Notes: a model not told the origin generated them from the sequence alone. DNA of 23,579 bases from Nitzschia sp. DOCU1 (GCA_951394045.1 CATOAN010000033.1:1-23579), one strand, 5' to 3'; shown: positions 1 through 9,679, counted from the first letter of the stretch. A program made the numbers and translations.

Positions 1-588
1 AAAACTGCCGACGACGGGTGCGAAGCGAAATTAGTAACCCTTTGTCCATTTCCTATGAATTTACGATCCGTTTTCTGTACGACAAATCGAAATCTCAGGC
101 ATAAAATTTTGCTTGGCGTACGAGCCCAGACGCAATCTTCTGCAGAAAATGAAGCTCTGGAGTTGTGTACTCCGAAGATGGGCTATAAGAATACGACACA
201 ACAAGGTCGGATTTCGGACACGGGGCACTATCGTTACTGTTTGTGTCTTCTAAGTGACGCAGGCTTTATATTGCCAAACCGTCATGTCGAGCGAGCATCG
301 TCAGCCTCATTTTCCTGACCACGTATTCCGGTGCCGATCTGGGTCTTTCCGATCTCTCGTTCAACATAGCGCGAGGAGAGGAGAGGCAATCGTATTCATG
401 AACGCCGGAGACGGAGGCAGTCGCTACGGGCACTGTTCTGGTCCACGTCGGTCACAACCAACCCGCTGGAAATACATTCTTTGCTTCCACGTATTTTGGC
501 GCACTCCGGACGTTGACATACCGGCTAGCGTTTGGACCCCCAGTAGTAACAGACTTGCCTCCACATCCTGCTTTGCTTGTCGAAAACC
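1..588. other. Upstream region of the desaturase gene, no supported gene
   Basis: Several overlapping frames of 60-160 codons are open here on both strands, but none shows a recognisable domain, a leader peptide or a splice structure that links to a neighbour, and they overlap each other in different frames. I read the stretch as the promoter and 5' UTR of the desaturase that starts at 589, possibly with the end of an upstream gene outside the window. No TATA box or other motif stood out. Confidence 0.4.
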
Positions 589-1902
589 ATGTGTCGACCG
601 GAGTTTCTTCCTTCTGAGCCTGAAAAGTCAACTACGACCTCCGTTGGCGGCAAGAAACTTGCTGCCGGGGACGAATGGATTGAAGCATTTGACTTTGATT
701 CATTTTCTTCGGAAATCCGAGCGCTAGGCAAGAAGCTCGAGGCAGAGCAGGGTCCAGACGATGTTGCTCACTTGAATAAGATGATCATGTGGTCCAACTG
801 CTTCGCCGCAGTTGGATTGCTAACAATGGGTTTTGGAGTTAATCCCATTTCCATCATCGGGCTTTCCCTGTATACCTTCTCTCGATGGGCCATGATTGCC
901 CATCACACTTGCCACGGAGGTTATGAGAAATGCCACCCAAACAAGGGACGCTGGTCTAGATTCAAGTTCGCCTTGGGTACCTTGTGGCGACGCTTCAATG
1001 ATTGGTTTGACTGGATGATGCCAGAGGCCTGGAATGTGGAACATAACAATCGTCATCACTACAATTTGAGTGAAATTACCGATCCCGACCTGGTCGAACA
1101 GAATCTTGCCTTCTTGCGAGGAATGAGGATCCCACTTTTCCTCAAGTACGTGATTGTTGGGTTTTTCATGATGACTTGGAAGTGGTTCTACTATGCTCCA
1201 AACACATACAAGGAGCTCAAGCTCGCACAAATGCGCCGCAATGGAGTGTCGATCCCACCGCACATCAAACCGGAAGAACCGGTAACAATCAAGGACTGCT
1301 TCGTCGGACAAAACTACTTCTACTCTCTCTTCGAGTTATTGACTGTAGTTCTTGCTCCGTATTTGTTGATCCACTTCTTCCTTGTCCCCCTACCTTGGCT
1401 TGCTGTCGGGGGACACATGGGGGTGGGCTCTGATATGTACTGGAATGCCGTCAAGAACCTCTTCTTGGCCGAACTGCTGACAAACGTGCATGGCTTCATC
1501 GCTATTGTTACGAACCACGCAGGAGACGACATGTATCGATTCCGTCGGGCTTGCCGGCCCTTTTCGGGATCTTTTTACTTGCGACAGGTACTCGCCTCGG
1601 TCGATTACCACATGGGTTCCAATCTGGTCGATTTCATGCATGGTTGGTTGAACTATCAGATTGAGCACCACATGTGGCCTCAACTTTCCATGTTGAGCTA
1701 CCAAAAGTCCGCTCCTTTGGTCGAGGAGATCTGCCAACGCTACGGTGTGCCGTATGTCAAGCAAAATGTGTTTTGGCGGCTGAAAAAGACGGTCGACATT
1801 ATGGTTGGCAACACCAACATGAAGTGGTTCCCGGAATCGTACGAGAACCTATACCTCGAGAAGGACGCAATCGCGGAACGGGCGGCAGCGAAGAGTGAAT
1901 GA
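589..1902 (+). CDS. Membrane fatty acid desaturase without cytochrome b5 domain
   Basis: An intronless frame encodes 437 residues. The frame is open upstream to a TTG at 577, but the first ATG is at 589 and is taken as the start. Three histidine clusters of the di-iron membrane desaturase superfamily are visible: HHTCH at about 105-109, HNNRHH at about 152-157 and QIEHH at about 357-361. Hydrophobic segments lie around residues 70-103, 180-200, 245-275 and 290-308, as expected for a four-helix desaturase with its metal site on one face. The Gln in the third box is typical of front-end desaturases, which often carry an N-terminal cytochrome b5; here there is no HPGG heme motif, so an external electron donor is implied. 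There is no obvious plastid leader, so an endomembrane location is inferred. The family would insert a double bond into an acyl or sphingoid chain; regiospecificity cannot be read from sequence. Family assignment is firm, substrate is not. Confidence 0.9.
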   Translation: MCRPEFLPSEPEKSTTTSVGGKKLAAGDEWIEAFDFDSFSSEIRALGKKLEAEQGPDDVAHLNKMIMWSNCFAAVGLLTMGFGVNPISIIGLSLYTFSRWAMIAHHTCHGGYEKCHPNKGRWSRFKFALGTLWRRFNDWFDWMMPEAWNVEHNNRHHYNLSEITDPDLVEQNLAFLRGMRIPLFLKYVIVGFFMMTWKWFYYAPNTYKELKLAQMRRNGVSIPPHIKPEEPVTIKDCFVGQNYFYSLFELLTVVLAPYLLIHFFLVPLPWLAVGGHMGVGSDMYWNAVKNLFLAELLTNVHGFIAIVTNHAGDDMYRFRRACRPFSGSFYLRQVLASVDYHMGSNLVDFMHGWLNYQIEHHMWPQLSMLSYQKSAPLVEEICQRYGVPYVKQNVFWRLKKTVDIMVGNTNMKWFPESYENLYLEKDAIAERAAAKSE

Positions 1903-2105
1903 GGCCCCAGAGTAAAAACAATTCTCTCCACACGATCACCAATCCGTTTGTACCGACTCCACAGCTACTGTTCATAAAACCTACATGAAAAAGCCAATAG
2001 GCACGAGTCCTTGTTCAACCAGCATTTGTGCTACGTTGCTTGAGCTGCCTATTACTTACTACTACTCCTAAATTAGAACGGGTACAAGCAGCAAAGCGTA
2101 GAATT

Positions 2106-4197
2106 TTAGGATCCGTAGGACGCCATGTGAGCGGCTTCGTCCTTTCGCTTGATCGTTTCTACCGTGGCCGCTAGCGCCGCTTCTTCGAAAATGGCACGGG
2201 CGCTCTTCTTTCCCTCGGAGGCTGGGGGTTCTTGGGTCGCTTGGAAAATCTCTCCTAAAGCCTTGACTGCGTGAGCCCGACTTTTGCGGATCTCCTTGTC
2301 TACGCTTTGGTCAAAGAATACCATTTGACAAACTTCGTGAACCGTTGACATGATATCTGGTAAGGATGAAAGAATTTGCAGTTAGTGAGGTGGTTAGACG
2401 ATCATTCTGAATGAGAAATTTGATATAGATGCCGATTCTTCACGGTACTTACCAACGGCAGTGGTCGTCCAGATAACCTTGAGCATGATATCTTGAGTCG
2501 CCTCTTCCATTTCTCGCTGTAGCTTTGCCTTTTCGTCGTCTGATTTTGCATGGGCAATCTTTTCCTGGTACTCTAAACTAATCTTCATGGCATCTAGACT
2601 GGCCATCATGGTCTGGAATTGATTCTTGTTAGAAGCCTTCTTGCCCTTTGCACGTGCTTGCTGCGCATCAGCCCACTTCCCGATGCTGGGCATACCGATG
2701 CCAGACTCCATGCTTCCAAGGAACTGTGCTGCAGCAACCTCATAGGCCATTCCCAATAATTGAAGCAATTCCCATCCATAGCTTGCCGATACCAAATCTT
2801 CTGCTTCCGTCTTCCATTGAACCTTGCACAAATCGTACTCCTCTTTGGTCCATGGCTCCACCTTTTCTGCCAAGATCAAAGCCAATCGACTGACCCGGCG
2901 CTCTTGCAACGTTCGAGCATCGGCAACACTTAGCTTGGACGAGTCCCCCAACATGGCACTTGTGGATGTCGCCAAGCGTCCAACATAATTTTGAAACTTG
3001 TCCGATCCAAACAAAAAGGCCAATAGAATGGAGGGATCCGGTCGATGGGCATCTTCATTGAGGGAAGTCTTATCTCCACTCAGAGCATCCTTTCCATCCA
3101 AATCGTACTTTGCACGCAGCTGCGGATCACTCAATACTTGGTAGGCTTCTGCAATTTCCTTGAACTTCTCAGCAGCCTCGGCAGAGTCATTCTTGTCGGG
3201 GTGGTATTTCCTTGCAAGAATATAATACTTTCGTTTGATAGCACTTGCGTCCGCTTTTGGGTCGACCTGAAAGAGAAGCATAAAAAAGATGAAACAAGAG
3301 TGTTAGGGAATTTGTAAATCACACATTGTTGTGTGGTCATTGTCGCCGTCCACACGCACCTCCAACATGTCATAATAATAGGGATCCTTGACCGCCCCAG
3401 TACTAGCACCCGTCGGCTTTCCAGAGGCATCCAATTCCGCCTGAATATTGCCCAACAAGTCATCATCGTTTTCTGGAACTTGCATCTTGGACAAGTCTGT
3501 ATACACCCAAGCGTGGATGGATTCGTTCCACCATTTGCCCTGTTTGGGTGCCGTGACGGCTTCAGGAACTGCTGCAATACCCCGAAGTACTTGGGTTACT
3601 GCGCAAATTAGAAGCGACAAATAATGTAACAAAGGAAGAAAGAAAAAAGGATACAACAATGCACAGAATAATGAGAGGGGGCGACATCTCCATTTGCTTG
3701 TGTGCAGCTTAAGACTTCGTACCTCCCGAAATTGCCCCTCCAGCGACCAATCCTACAGCACCCAAAGCACCAATCACGGCACCGCCTGCCGCTCCAAGGG
3801 CTCCACCTATAAGATAGATAGCGAGCAATGAATATCATGTGAGCTTTTCGGGTACCAAAGTGTCATGGCAAACTGACGAGTTCATTTGTATCCTAAATGT
3901 CCGATTGTAGTCCACGTCATGCCCAAAATACGACTAGCAAATCATCCAACAACACATTATCTTCCGAAAGCAAGACGCACCGATAAGGCCTCCATTCTGC
4001 AGACCAACTGCAAATCCCATGGTAGGTGCCAACACAGCTACCCCAGCACCTCCAAGGGCACCCGCCAGGATATTATTGACACCAGATCCGACGCCTTCGC
4101 GAAGATTCTTGGGCTTGGATTGTTTCAGGAGCGCCTCTAGTTTGGCCTGGGCTTCTTGCTGCTCCGCTTTGAGTTCCTCCTGCGTCTTTTGCGTCAT
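2106..4197 (-). CDS. J-domain co-chaperone with DnaJ-X domain and glycine-zipper N-terminus, five exons
   Basis: Spliced on the minus strand from exons 4197-3981, 3806-3723, 3598-3360, 3266-2453 and 2356-2106. All four introns (174, 124, 93, 96 bp) are GT-AG and keep frame, giving 534 residues. Residues 1-30 are a Gln/Glu/Lys-rich coiled-coil-like stretch. About 35-112 is very rich in Gly and Ala (glycine-zipper pattern) and could enter a membrane. The J domain runs from about 171 to 240, starting DPYYYDMLE and carrying HPD at 202-204, the motif that stimulates Hsp70 ATPase. Next comes a region matching the DnaJ-X family ([16 protein letters not shown] and following) up to the C-terminus, where [10 protein letters not shown] resembles the end of that family. 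Plant and yeast relatives (Caj1/Djp1 type) usually begin with the J domain, so the 170-residue extension is unusual. The start ATG at 4197 is the first in the open frame. Role: Hsp70 co-chaperone, possibly membrane-attached; client unknown. Confidence 0.85.
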
Positions 4198-5137
4198 GAT
4201 AATTGTAGTAGTTGTTGTTATAACAAAGCTTACTTTGCCGTCGATGTGTTTGTGAATGCGAGGTTAAGGATTTTTTGACTGCGGTCGTCGTCGTAGTCTT
4301 CGGAAGAAAGAGGGGAAAGTACCAGGATCGCGGGCTTCGCCATTTTGGAAAGATCCAACCGGAGCTTGCACGACACACATATGCTTCCAACACAGTCACG
4401 AACGACTTTTAGCGGTAAATCGGTCGTGCCATTTTGACTCATAACCTAAAAGCAGTCCCGCTTTATGTCGATCCAACGAAGAAGATTCTTCGGTGTTTGC
4501 TGTACCCCTACACTGTTATCTCGGTTCAACTCCAACGCCATAGCGTCGAGATAACGTGGTCAACTTAGTCGGACTAGAATGGCGAAATACGTAGAGCAGA
4601 ATCGCGTGCCACTCGAGCGGCACCCAATTTGCAAGTTTGGCTTAACCGGGCGCGTTACGGAAAAGATACACCTCTATTTTTACCCCGTTTAGAGAATCGC
4701 ACTTGAGTGATGTCATGCAAAATGCCACCTTTCTTTCTTGCATGGCACTTTCTTTCATGTTAGTCTGGTGGGCTTTCTCGGGTTAAGAAAAAGTGACTCC
4801 CTTTTCGATCGGGTATGGAAAAGGATGGCACATTAGTGCTATGCAAAAAGAGAAAGCGGCACGTTGCATGGCAGCACCCTTTGCCGTGCGATCCGATTGA
4901 CGCTAACCCGGGCGCAAAGAGAAAGCCCTCATTTCGCCCCGTTTTGCGAGATACGATGGTACTCATCAAGTCCGATGATCCAATTGGCGTCAACGTTTAC
5001 CAAAAAGCAGGGAATGGATGCCAAAGCGTTCCAAGCCGTACACGACAAAATGCATTGAGGTGCTACTTTATGCTACAAAAGCCAGGATACTTTGCAAACA
5101 TAGAATGGGGTGGTGACAAATAGTGATCGACAAAGGC
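4198..5137. other. Intergenic region, 940 bp, no supported gene
   Basis: Lies upstream of the J-domain gene and downstream of the PSxxPS gene, both on the minus strand. Short open frames occur on both strands but lack domain content and have implausible composition. A short tract of repeated gtt/gta triplets sits just upstream of the J-gene ATG (about 4201-4225), likely in the 5' UTR. A hairpin is described separately at 4511-4558. Confidence 0.5.
4511..4558. other. Imperfect hairpin in intergenic DNA
   Basis: GTTATCTCG at 4515-4523 pairs with CGAGATAAC at 4547-4555. The stem extends by three more pairs (cac with gtg) across a single bulged base, leaving a 23-nt loop. Function unknown; a stem this size can arise by chance in about 1 kb of spacer. 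Confidence 0.35.
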
Positions 5138-6049
5138 CTACCAAAGCAAAAAGTCTGGCACATCCTCGTCTTCCACGTGCTCGAGCATTCGCATACGGCT
5201 GTTGCCTTGTTGGGCCTTGACACAGACACTTTGGGAGACACATTGTGGTTCGTCAGCCTCAATGTTGCAACAGCAAGAGCAACAAAAAGGATCGAATCCA
5301 TATTTGTCGGGATTCGAGATTTTAAGCCGAAGCCCACATTCTGAACCAGTGGTAAAGCCATAAAGAGGTGCTTTAGTGTTGGCCTCGCCCCAACAAATCC
5401 CCTTTTTCCCCATGTTTTTCATTTCATACATGCGAGAAGCACATTCGCCTTCAATTTCGGTGCTGGGCATGTCGGATGGCATGTCGGATGGCCCTGGGGA
5501 CGGCTTGGGAGACGGCTCACGGGATGGCATTTTGGAATCGGTCGGCTGTGGGGAAATGCTCGGCACATTGGAAGGCATATTGGAACCCGTCGGCTCCGGG
5601 GAGATGCTTGGCGCACTGGTTTGGACACTGGATAGCACCTGATCCTCGGCGTCGTCGCGATCTTTGCTCTTTCTGGACGATTTAGCTGGGTTAGCAGACT
5701 TTGCTTTTGATGCAGCCATGTACGTTCCTCGACTAATATCTATCTCTCCGTTGGAAGAAGATCGGGCCGATGAGCGGATATATCTTTCTTCCGTGTCATC
5801 CGCTCCGTTGGAAATGATCTTTGATTTCGGAGCCTGCCCTTCCAAGTGTCGATGTTCCCCAACAGCTTTACGAAGATTGTTCAACGGCGACAGTTTCTCG
5901 TCTTCCATATCATCCTCCAAATACACCATTTCCGCATCATTCACATCCTGATGATTCCGCTCAAGGATGATGGACTCGGCGGAGGAGGCAAGGCTCATCA
6001 AGATGAGCACAAGGAATGTACATGTACTAGCACTACTTTGAAGCATCAT
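5138..6049 (-). CDS. Secreted protein with PSxxPS-type repeats and Cys-rich C-terminus
   Basis: Encodes 303 residues from the ATG at 6049 (a second ATG follows at 6046). The frame stays open upstream only to a GTG at 6157, so the longer version is not used. Residues 1-25 form a signal peptide: short polar start, hydrophobic TFLVLILMSL core, then small residues ASSAES. A charged region follows. About 146-197 is a Ser/Pro tract with repeats of the form PSxxPS and PSDMPS, a low-complexity pattern common in secreted or wall-associated diatom proteins. The C-terminal region (about 203-276) has at least eleven Cys, including the cluster CCSCCC at 256-261, which suggests a disulphide-rich extracellular module. 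No known enzyme domain is recognised. Inferred to act in the cell wall, mucilage or extracellular space. Intronless as read. Confidence 0.75.
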   Translation of the reverse strand: MMLQSSASTCTFLVLILMSLASSAESIILERNHQDVNDAEMVYLEDDMEDEKLSPLNNLRKAVGEHRHLEGQAPKSKIISNGADDTEERYIRSSARSSSNGEIDISRGTYMAASKAKSANPAKSSRKSKDRDDAEDQVLSSVQTSAPSISPEPTGSNMPSNVPSISPQPTDSKMPSREPSPKPSPGPSDMPSDMPSTEIEGECASRMYEMKNMGKKGICWGEANTKAPLYGFTTGSECGLRLKISNPDKYGFDPFCCSCCCNIEADEPQCVSQSVCVKAQQGNSRMRMLEHVEDEDVPDFLLW

Positions 6050-7561
6050 TTCAATTCGGATGGAGTGAAATAATAATAGGAACGCGACAAAGTAAAGGAA
6101 AATTGTGGCCAATCCTTGTCCTCCGATGCCGGCATGATGTATCCAATTTAGCAACACCGACGAAAAGCTAACGAAAATGATGCCGCCAATTTCTTTGACA
6201 GCAATTTCGTGACAAATGTGCCACTATGCATGAATTCAACGAATTTCCGGCACAAAAAAGGCGATCGGTTGCATATTATTCGTCGACGCGAATTTTTCTT
6301 TTGAAATAAGCCCAAGAATTTTTGGTTGCGTTTCCAGTCGAGCAAGGCGTCATCACACCAGCAAACATACCATTCTATTGATTCGAAAATTACCACGCTC
6401 GCGACGAAATCCTTTACCATACCACTAGACTTTTGACGTGCGAAGATCAAGTTTCCAACTTGGCCATTTGTAATACTGACTGTGCCCTGTCGGTTTGTAA
6501 GAGATCACATCGATAAACGACCACCAACGGAAATGATTGCTACTTGTTGGGGTTCTCGGTTTCTTCTTTGGTATCCGGATGATTCGCCTTTATCGAAATG
6601 TCGTCGAGTAAATTCCGCTTCAATTCTTCACAATGCGCTCGTGCAAAGTGCCCCCTGGGAATCGGTATACGGCGACAATCAACCACTGGGTGCCCCGGTT
6701 GGTCGCATAGTGTTACGGCGGCATCTTGATATAATACTACTATACTAGTAAATTATGGACGCCCCCCCCCCCCCCCTGCTGGTGGGGTATTCGAATAATA
6801 CAACAGTCAAGCCATGCTGATGGGGGCGAGCACCAACACAAAATGACGACAAACATCAAGAATCTCTGGGTTTCAGAAGAACATATTTGGATTGCTGGGA
6901 TCAAAAACAATCGCAAACATCCTGGTGATCCTCATGATCTTGATTACTACTAGTAGCGATGTGACATCAGGCCAGATGTTGATTGAAGAGCAATGGCTCC
7001 GCATCGTCGGGGCGAGACGATTTTTGAGTCCAATGCGATGGAGTATAAACGAATACGACAATCAAGCTATTGTGTGTTGGCATTTGCGACTGGCTTGGGG
7101 GGCCTGCTCAGCCGAAAAATGGGTATGCATAGAGGGGGTAGCGCAACAATGGAAGGGGGGACGGAAATTTCCAGGGACCATCAAGCGCCGATAACGATTC
7201 TAGGGCACGTGCACGCTACAACGTTGTAGCAGTTTAACACTCCCCACGGCCGCAAACAAGCTTAATTGTTAGAGGAGAACGTTTTGATCAGTTCGCTACC
7301 ACCATTCTACCGAAATCTGGCGACCAGGACATAAATAAGTGCATTGAATTCTGGACGAGATGATGGCGAAATATAAAAAGGAATGGAAGCGTTTTGTGGG
7401 GTTAAATTGACTCAGAAACCTACAAGACAACCCTATCAGTGTGGGTTAATTGTTCCGTCCGAGGAGCACTGACTTTCCCCCCAGGAACCTGACCGGAATC
7501 TTTCAATAGAACCCCAATGACGAAATTGAGACCTTTTGGGGGAGGGGCACTTGACTTATTA
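6050..7561. other. Long intergenic region, 1.5 kb, no supported gene
   Basis: Holds the promoter side of the PSxxPS gene and DNA leading to the inverted-repeat element. Open frames in it begin at non-ATG codons or are short and lack recognisable motifs. One, about 6892-7194, begins with a hydrophobic stretch but starts at TTG and does not resemble a known protein. A 15-base C homopolymer is listed separately. Confidence 0.5.
6762..6776. repeat. Poly-C homopolymer, 15 bases
   Basis: An uninterrupted run of fifteen C residues in intergenic DNA. The length may be inaccurate because such tracts are prone to sequencing and assembly error. No function inferred. Confidence 0.8.
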
Positions 7562-7602
7562 GAGATTTCCTGCCTTCCATTTGCGCTTCCCGTTTGCGCT
7601 TC
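7562..7602 (+). repeat. Left terminal inverted repeat of copy 1
   Basis: Starts GAGATTTCCTGCC and carries TTTGCGCTTC at 7580 and 7593. Pairs with 8336-8376. Confidence 0.85.
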
Positions 7603-8335
7603 ATTTTCAAGTCAATTTAGTCGTGAAGCGCAAATGAATCGGATGAAGGAAGGAAATATGCTCCAAATGGCCCAAATGAAGCGCAAACTTTTATGGTTTT
7701 CGCTTCATCTTGTGACGTTTGCGCTTCATCCAGTGGCCAATCAGAATCGTCATTGTTGGAGGGAGTGGGCCGACGCACGCCAGCCACTCTTGTGTTCGCA
7801 TCGACAAAAATATCATCCTGAACTTCGTCAGTATTTGTTATAAGAATTAAAAAGGGGATTCGCAACTCTTGAGTTTGTTATAACATTTAAAATGCGTTTT
7901 TGCAACATTTGAGATCGTGATACGCAGTTCCGTGAAGGTTGGTGTTAAGTATTTGTTTATGAGCGTCAACAAGTGGTTTCGCATTACTCGAGTTCATAAG
8001 ATGTGATTTCGTTTGCATTCAATTTTGCAACACGCGATTTCGTTCTGATCTGCTACTGTAGCTTGTTTCAACACAACTCTTGTTGTTTCACCGCAAATTA
8101 CTGCAGAACTAAAGGATTGATTGGCTTGGCGACAACAGTAGTTAGTAGTAGTGATGACGATGGTAGGCAGCCTTTATTTGCTAGCTACTGCCCATACCCC
8201 AAGTAGTAAGGCTTGAGTGGCTGGCTGGCTCCCCATACACATAAATGTCGGTCCCCTGAAGCGTAAATTCCAAGCGCAAATGCCAGCAGGAAAGGAAAGA
8301 GCGAAGGATATCTTTCGCAAATACCCTTCGCGTGG

Positions 8336-8376
8336 GAAGCGCAAACGGGAAGCGCAAATCGAAGGCAGGAAATCTC
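8336..8376 (-). repeat. Right terminal inverted repeat of copy 1
   Basis: Ends GGAAATCTC and carries GAAGCGCAAA at 8336 and 8349. One mismatch to the left terminus on the opposite strand. Confidence 0.85.
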
Positions 8377-8423
8377 TATTTAGTGATTTCCTGGCTTCGA
8401 TTTGCGCTTCCCGTTTGCGCTTC
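8336..8423. repeat. 88 bp near-palindrome at the junction of the two element copies
   Basis: The right terminus of copy 1 (8336-8376) faces the left terminus of copy 2 (8383-8423). The arms are 41 bases with two mismatches and a six-base spacer TATTTA at 8377-8382. Such a structure can extrude as a hairpin and is a likely site of instability. Confidence 0.8.
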
Positions 8424-9172
8424 ATTTTCAAGTCAATTTAGTCATGAAGCGCAAATGAATCGGATGAACAGAAGGAAATATGCTCCAAATGGCCCAAATG
8501 AAGCACAAACTTTTATGGTTTTCGCTTCATCTTGTGACGTTTGCGCTTCATCCAGTGGCCAATCAGAATCGTCATTGTTGGAGGGAGTGGGCCGACGCAC
8601 GCCAGCCACTCTTGTGTTCGCATCGACAAAAATATCATCCTGAACTTCGTCAGTATTTGTTATAAGAATTAAAAAGGGGATTCGCAACTCTTGAGTTTGT
8701 TATAACATTTAAAATGCGTTTTTGCAACATTTGAGATCGTGATACGCAGTTCCGTGAAGGTTGGTGTTAAGTATTTGTTTATGAGCGTCAACAAGTGGTT
8801 TCGCATTACTCGAGTTCATAAGACGTGATTTCGTTTGCATTCAATTTTGCAACACGCGATTTCGTTCTGATCTGCTACTGTAGCTTGTTTCAACACAACT
8901 CTTGTTGTTTCACCGCAAATTACTGCAGAACTAAAGGATTGACTGGCTTGGCGACAACAGTAGTTAGTAGTAGTGATGACGATGGTAGGCAGCCTTTATT
9001 TGCTAGCTACTGCCCATACCCCAAGTAGTAAGGCTTGAGTGGCTGGCTGGCTCCCCATACACATAAATGTCGGTCCCCTGAAGCGTAAATTCCAAGCGCA
9101 AATGCCAGCAGGAAAGGAAAGAGCGAAGGATATCTTTCGCAAATACCCTTCGCGTGGGAAGCGCAAATGGGA
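8385..9172. mobile_element. Inverted-repeat element, copy 2, right terminus truncated
   Basis: A second copy of the 7564-8349 block in the same orientation, offset by 821-822 bases. By eye it differs at only about one base per hundred (for example gattggc/gactggc and gatgtg/gacgtg), so the duplication is recent. The left inverted terminus is present (8385-8423). The right terminus is cut after about fifteen bases: the match ends near 9172, where copy 1 continues into its second TTTGCGCTTC word and copy 2 runs into unrelated sequence. It could be a second insertion that lost an end, or a tandem duplication by unequal exchange. As in copy 1, no transposase is encoded. Confidence 0.75.
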
Positions 9173-9604
9173 CCCCTTCAAGGTTTGGAATTGGCAGGCC
9201 TTGGCTATCGCGCAAATTAACACGGTATATCAAACAATTTATTTTAAGGATGTGGTTTTCGGCAAGCCCAATGCATTTAACCCGTTTTTCACCAACTTTT
9301 CAGTCACTTTGATCAAAACGGTTCGTCTTAACGCTCATCCAACTTCGCGCCATACTTGGACGTACACGGATACGAATACCGCCATAAACCCGAACAGCGC
9401 CGCCTCCCGGAGCAGCGCCACAACAATGACACAACAACAAAACGCACTGCTGCTTTCCTCTTCCCACACCAAATTCCTATCTTCCTCTCACCGTGTTCGA
9501 TCGCATTGCCTCCACCGGTAGGCTATCTGCAGAGGAGGTGCAGTGGATTGCGTTCTGTTGGCCAAAAAATGTGGGAATATCGCTGAACAGTGTGGGGTTA
9601 ATAA
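9173..9604. other. Region between the repeat element and the DnaJ-X gene, possible cryptic exon
   Basis: Contains a segment (about 9430-9537) whose frame 1 translation looks coding (FDRIASTGRLSAEE) but has no in-frame ATG. An ATG at 9426 with an A-rich upstream context opens a different frame. A GT at 9538 (after GAGGAG) and an AG at 9610 (TAAATTCAG) would define a 73 bp intron that joins frame 1 to the frame of the downstream gene. This is possible but unproven. Confidence 0.3.
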
Positions 9605-9679
9605 ATTCAGGGAATTCAGGGAGCCACAGCGTCATGTCTTGCCAAGATTGCAATCTACAATGACAACAAGACGTCCCCC

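Larger units (their letters stand above)
7562..8376. mobile_element. Non-autonomous element with 41 bp terminal inverted repeats, copy 1
   Basis: The 41 bases at 7562-7602 match the reverse complement of 8336-8376 at 40 of 41 positions (one C/G difference), so this 815 bp block has clear terminal inverted repeats. Each terminus holds two copies of the ten-base word TTTGCGCTTC. More copies occur inside in both orientations (7625, 7678, 7718), the pattern of subterminal transposase-binding repeats. The flanking bases on both sides begin with TA, compatible with a TA target duplication, but no longer duplication is clear. There is no transposase reading frame; small frames inside are repeated in copy 2 only because the DNA is. 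Most likely a MITE-like or foldback DNA transposon derivative. The superfamily cannot be set from this window. Confidence 0.75.

Noticed and set aside
577..588. Upstream extension of the desaturase from TTG
   Set aside because: A non-ATG start is not expected here when an ATG follows within four codons. The same reasoning removed TTG or GTG starts at 6157, 11431, 16361 and 17707.
55..727. Two overlapping plus-strand frames before the desaturase
   Set aside because: They overlap each other and the desaturase start in different frames, and have no domain, leader or convincing splice sites.
820..1764. Long minus-strand frames antisense to the desaturase
   Set aside because: They are shadows of a highly biased coding sequence; the plus strand carries all three histidine boxes.
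3303..3838. Alternative minus-strand frames across the introns of the J-domain gene
   Set aside because: The spliced model with four GT-AG introns restores one continuous protein through the J domain. The other frames read intron sequence or the wrong phase.
4522..4532. tRNA-like T-loop sequence GGTTCAACTCC
   Set aside because: The flanking bases do not form the five-pair T stem, and no A box, acceptor stem or anticodon arm can be placed around it.
6892..7194. Hydrophobic frame of about 100 codons
   Set aside because: It begins at TTG, has no ATG near the start, no homology I recognise, and is followed by repetitive DNA.
7617..8687. Small minus-strand frames of 81-82 codons present in both element copies
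   Set aside because: They are identical only because the DNA is duplicated, have no recognisable domain, and their ends fall in repeat words. Protein selection cannot be shown.
7562..9172. Possible CRISPR-like or satellite array
   Set aside because: There are only two long units, not many short repeats with unique spacers. The inverted termini mark it as a transposon derivative, and the host is eukaryotic.
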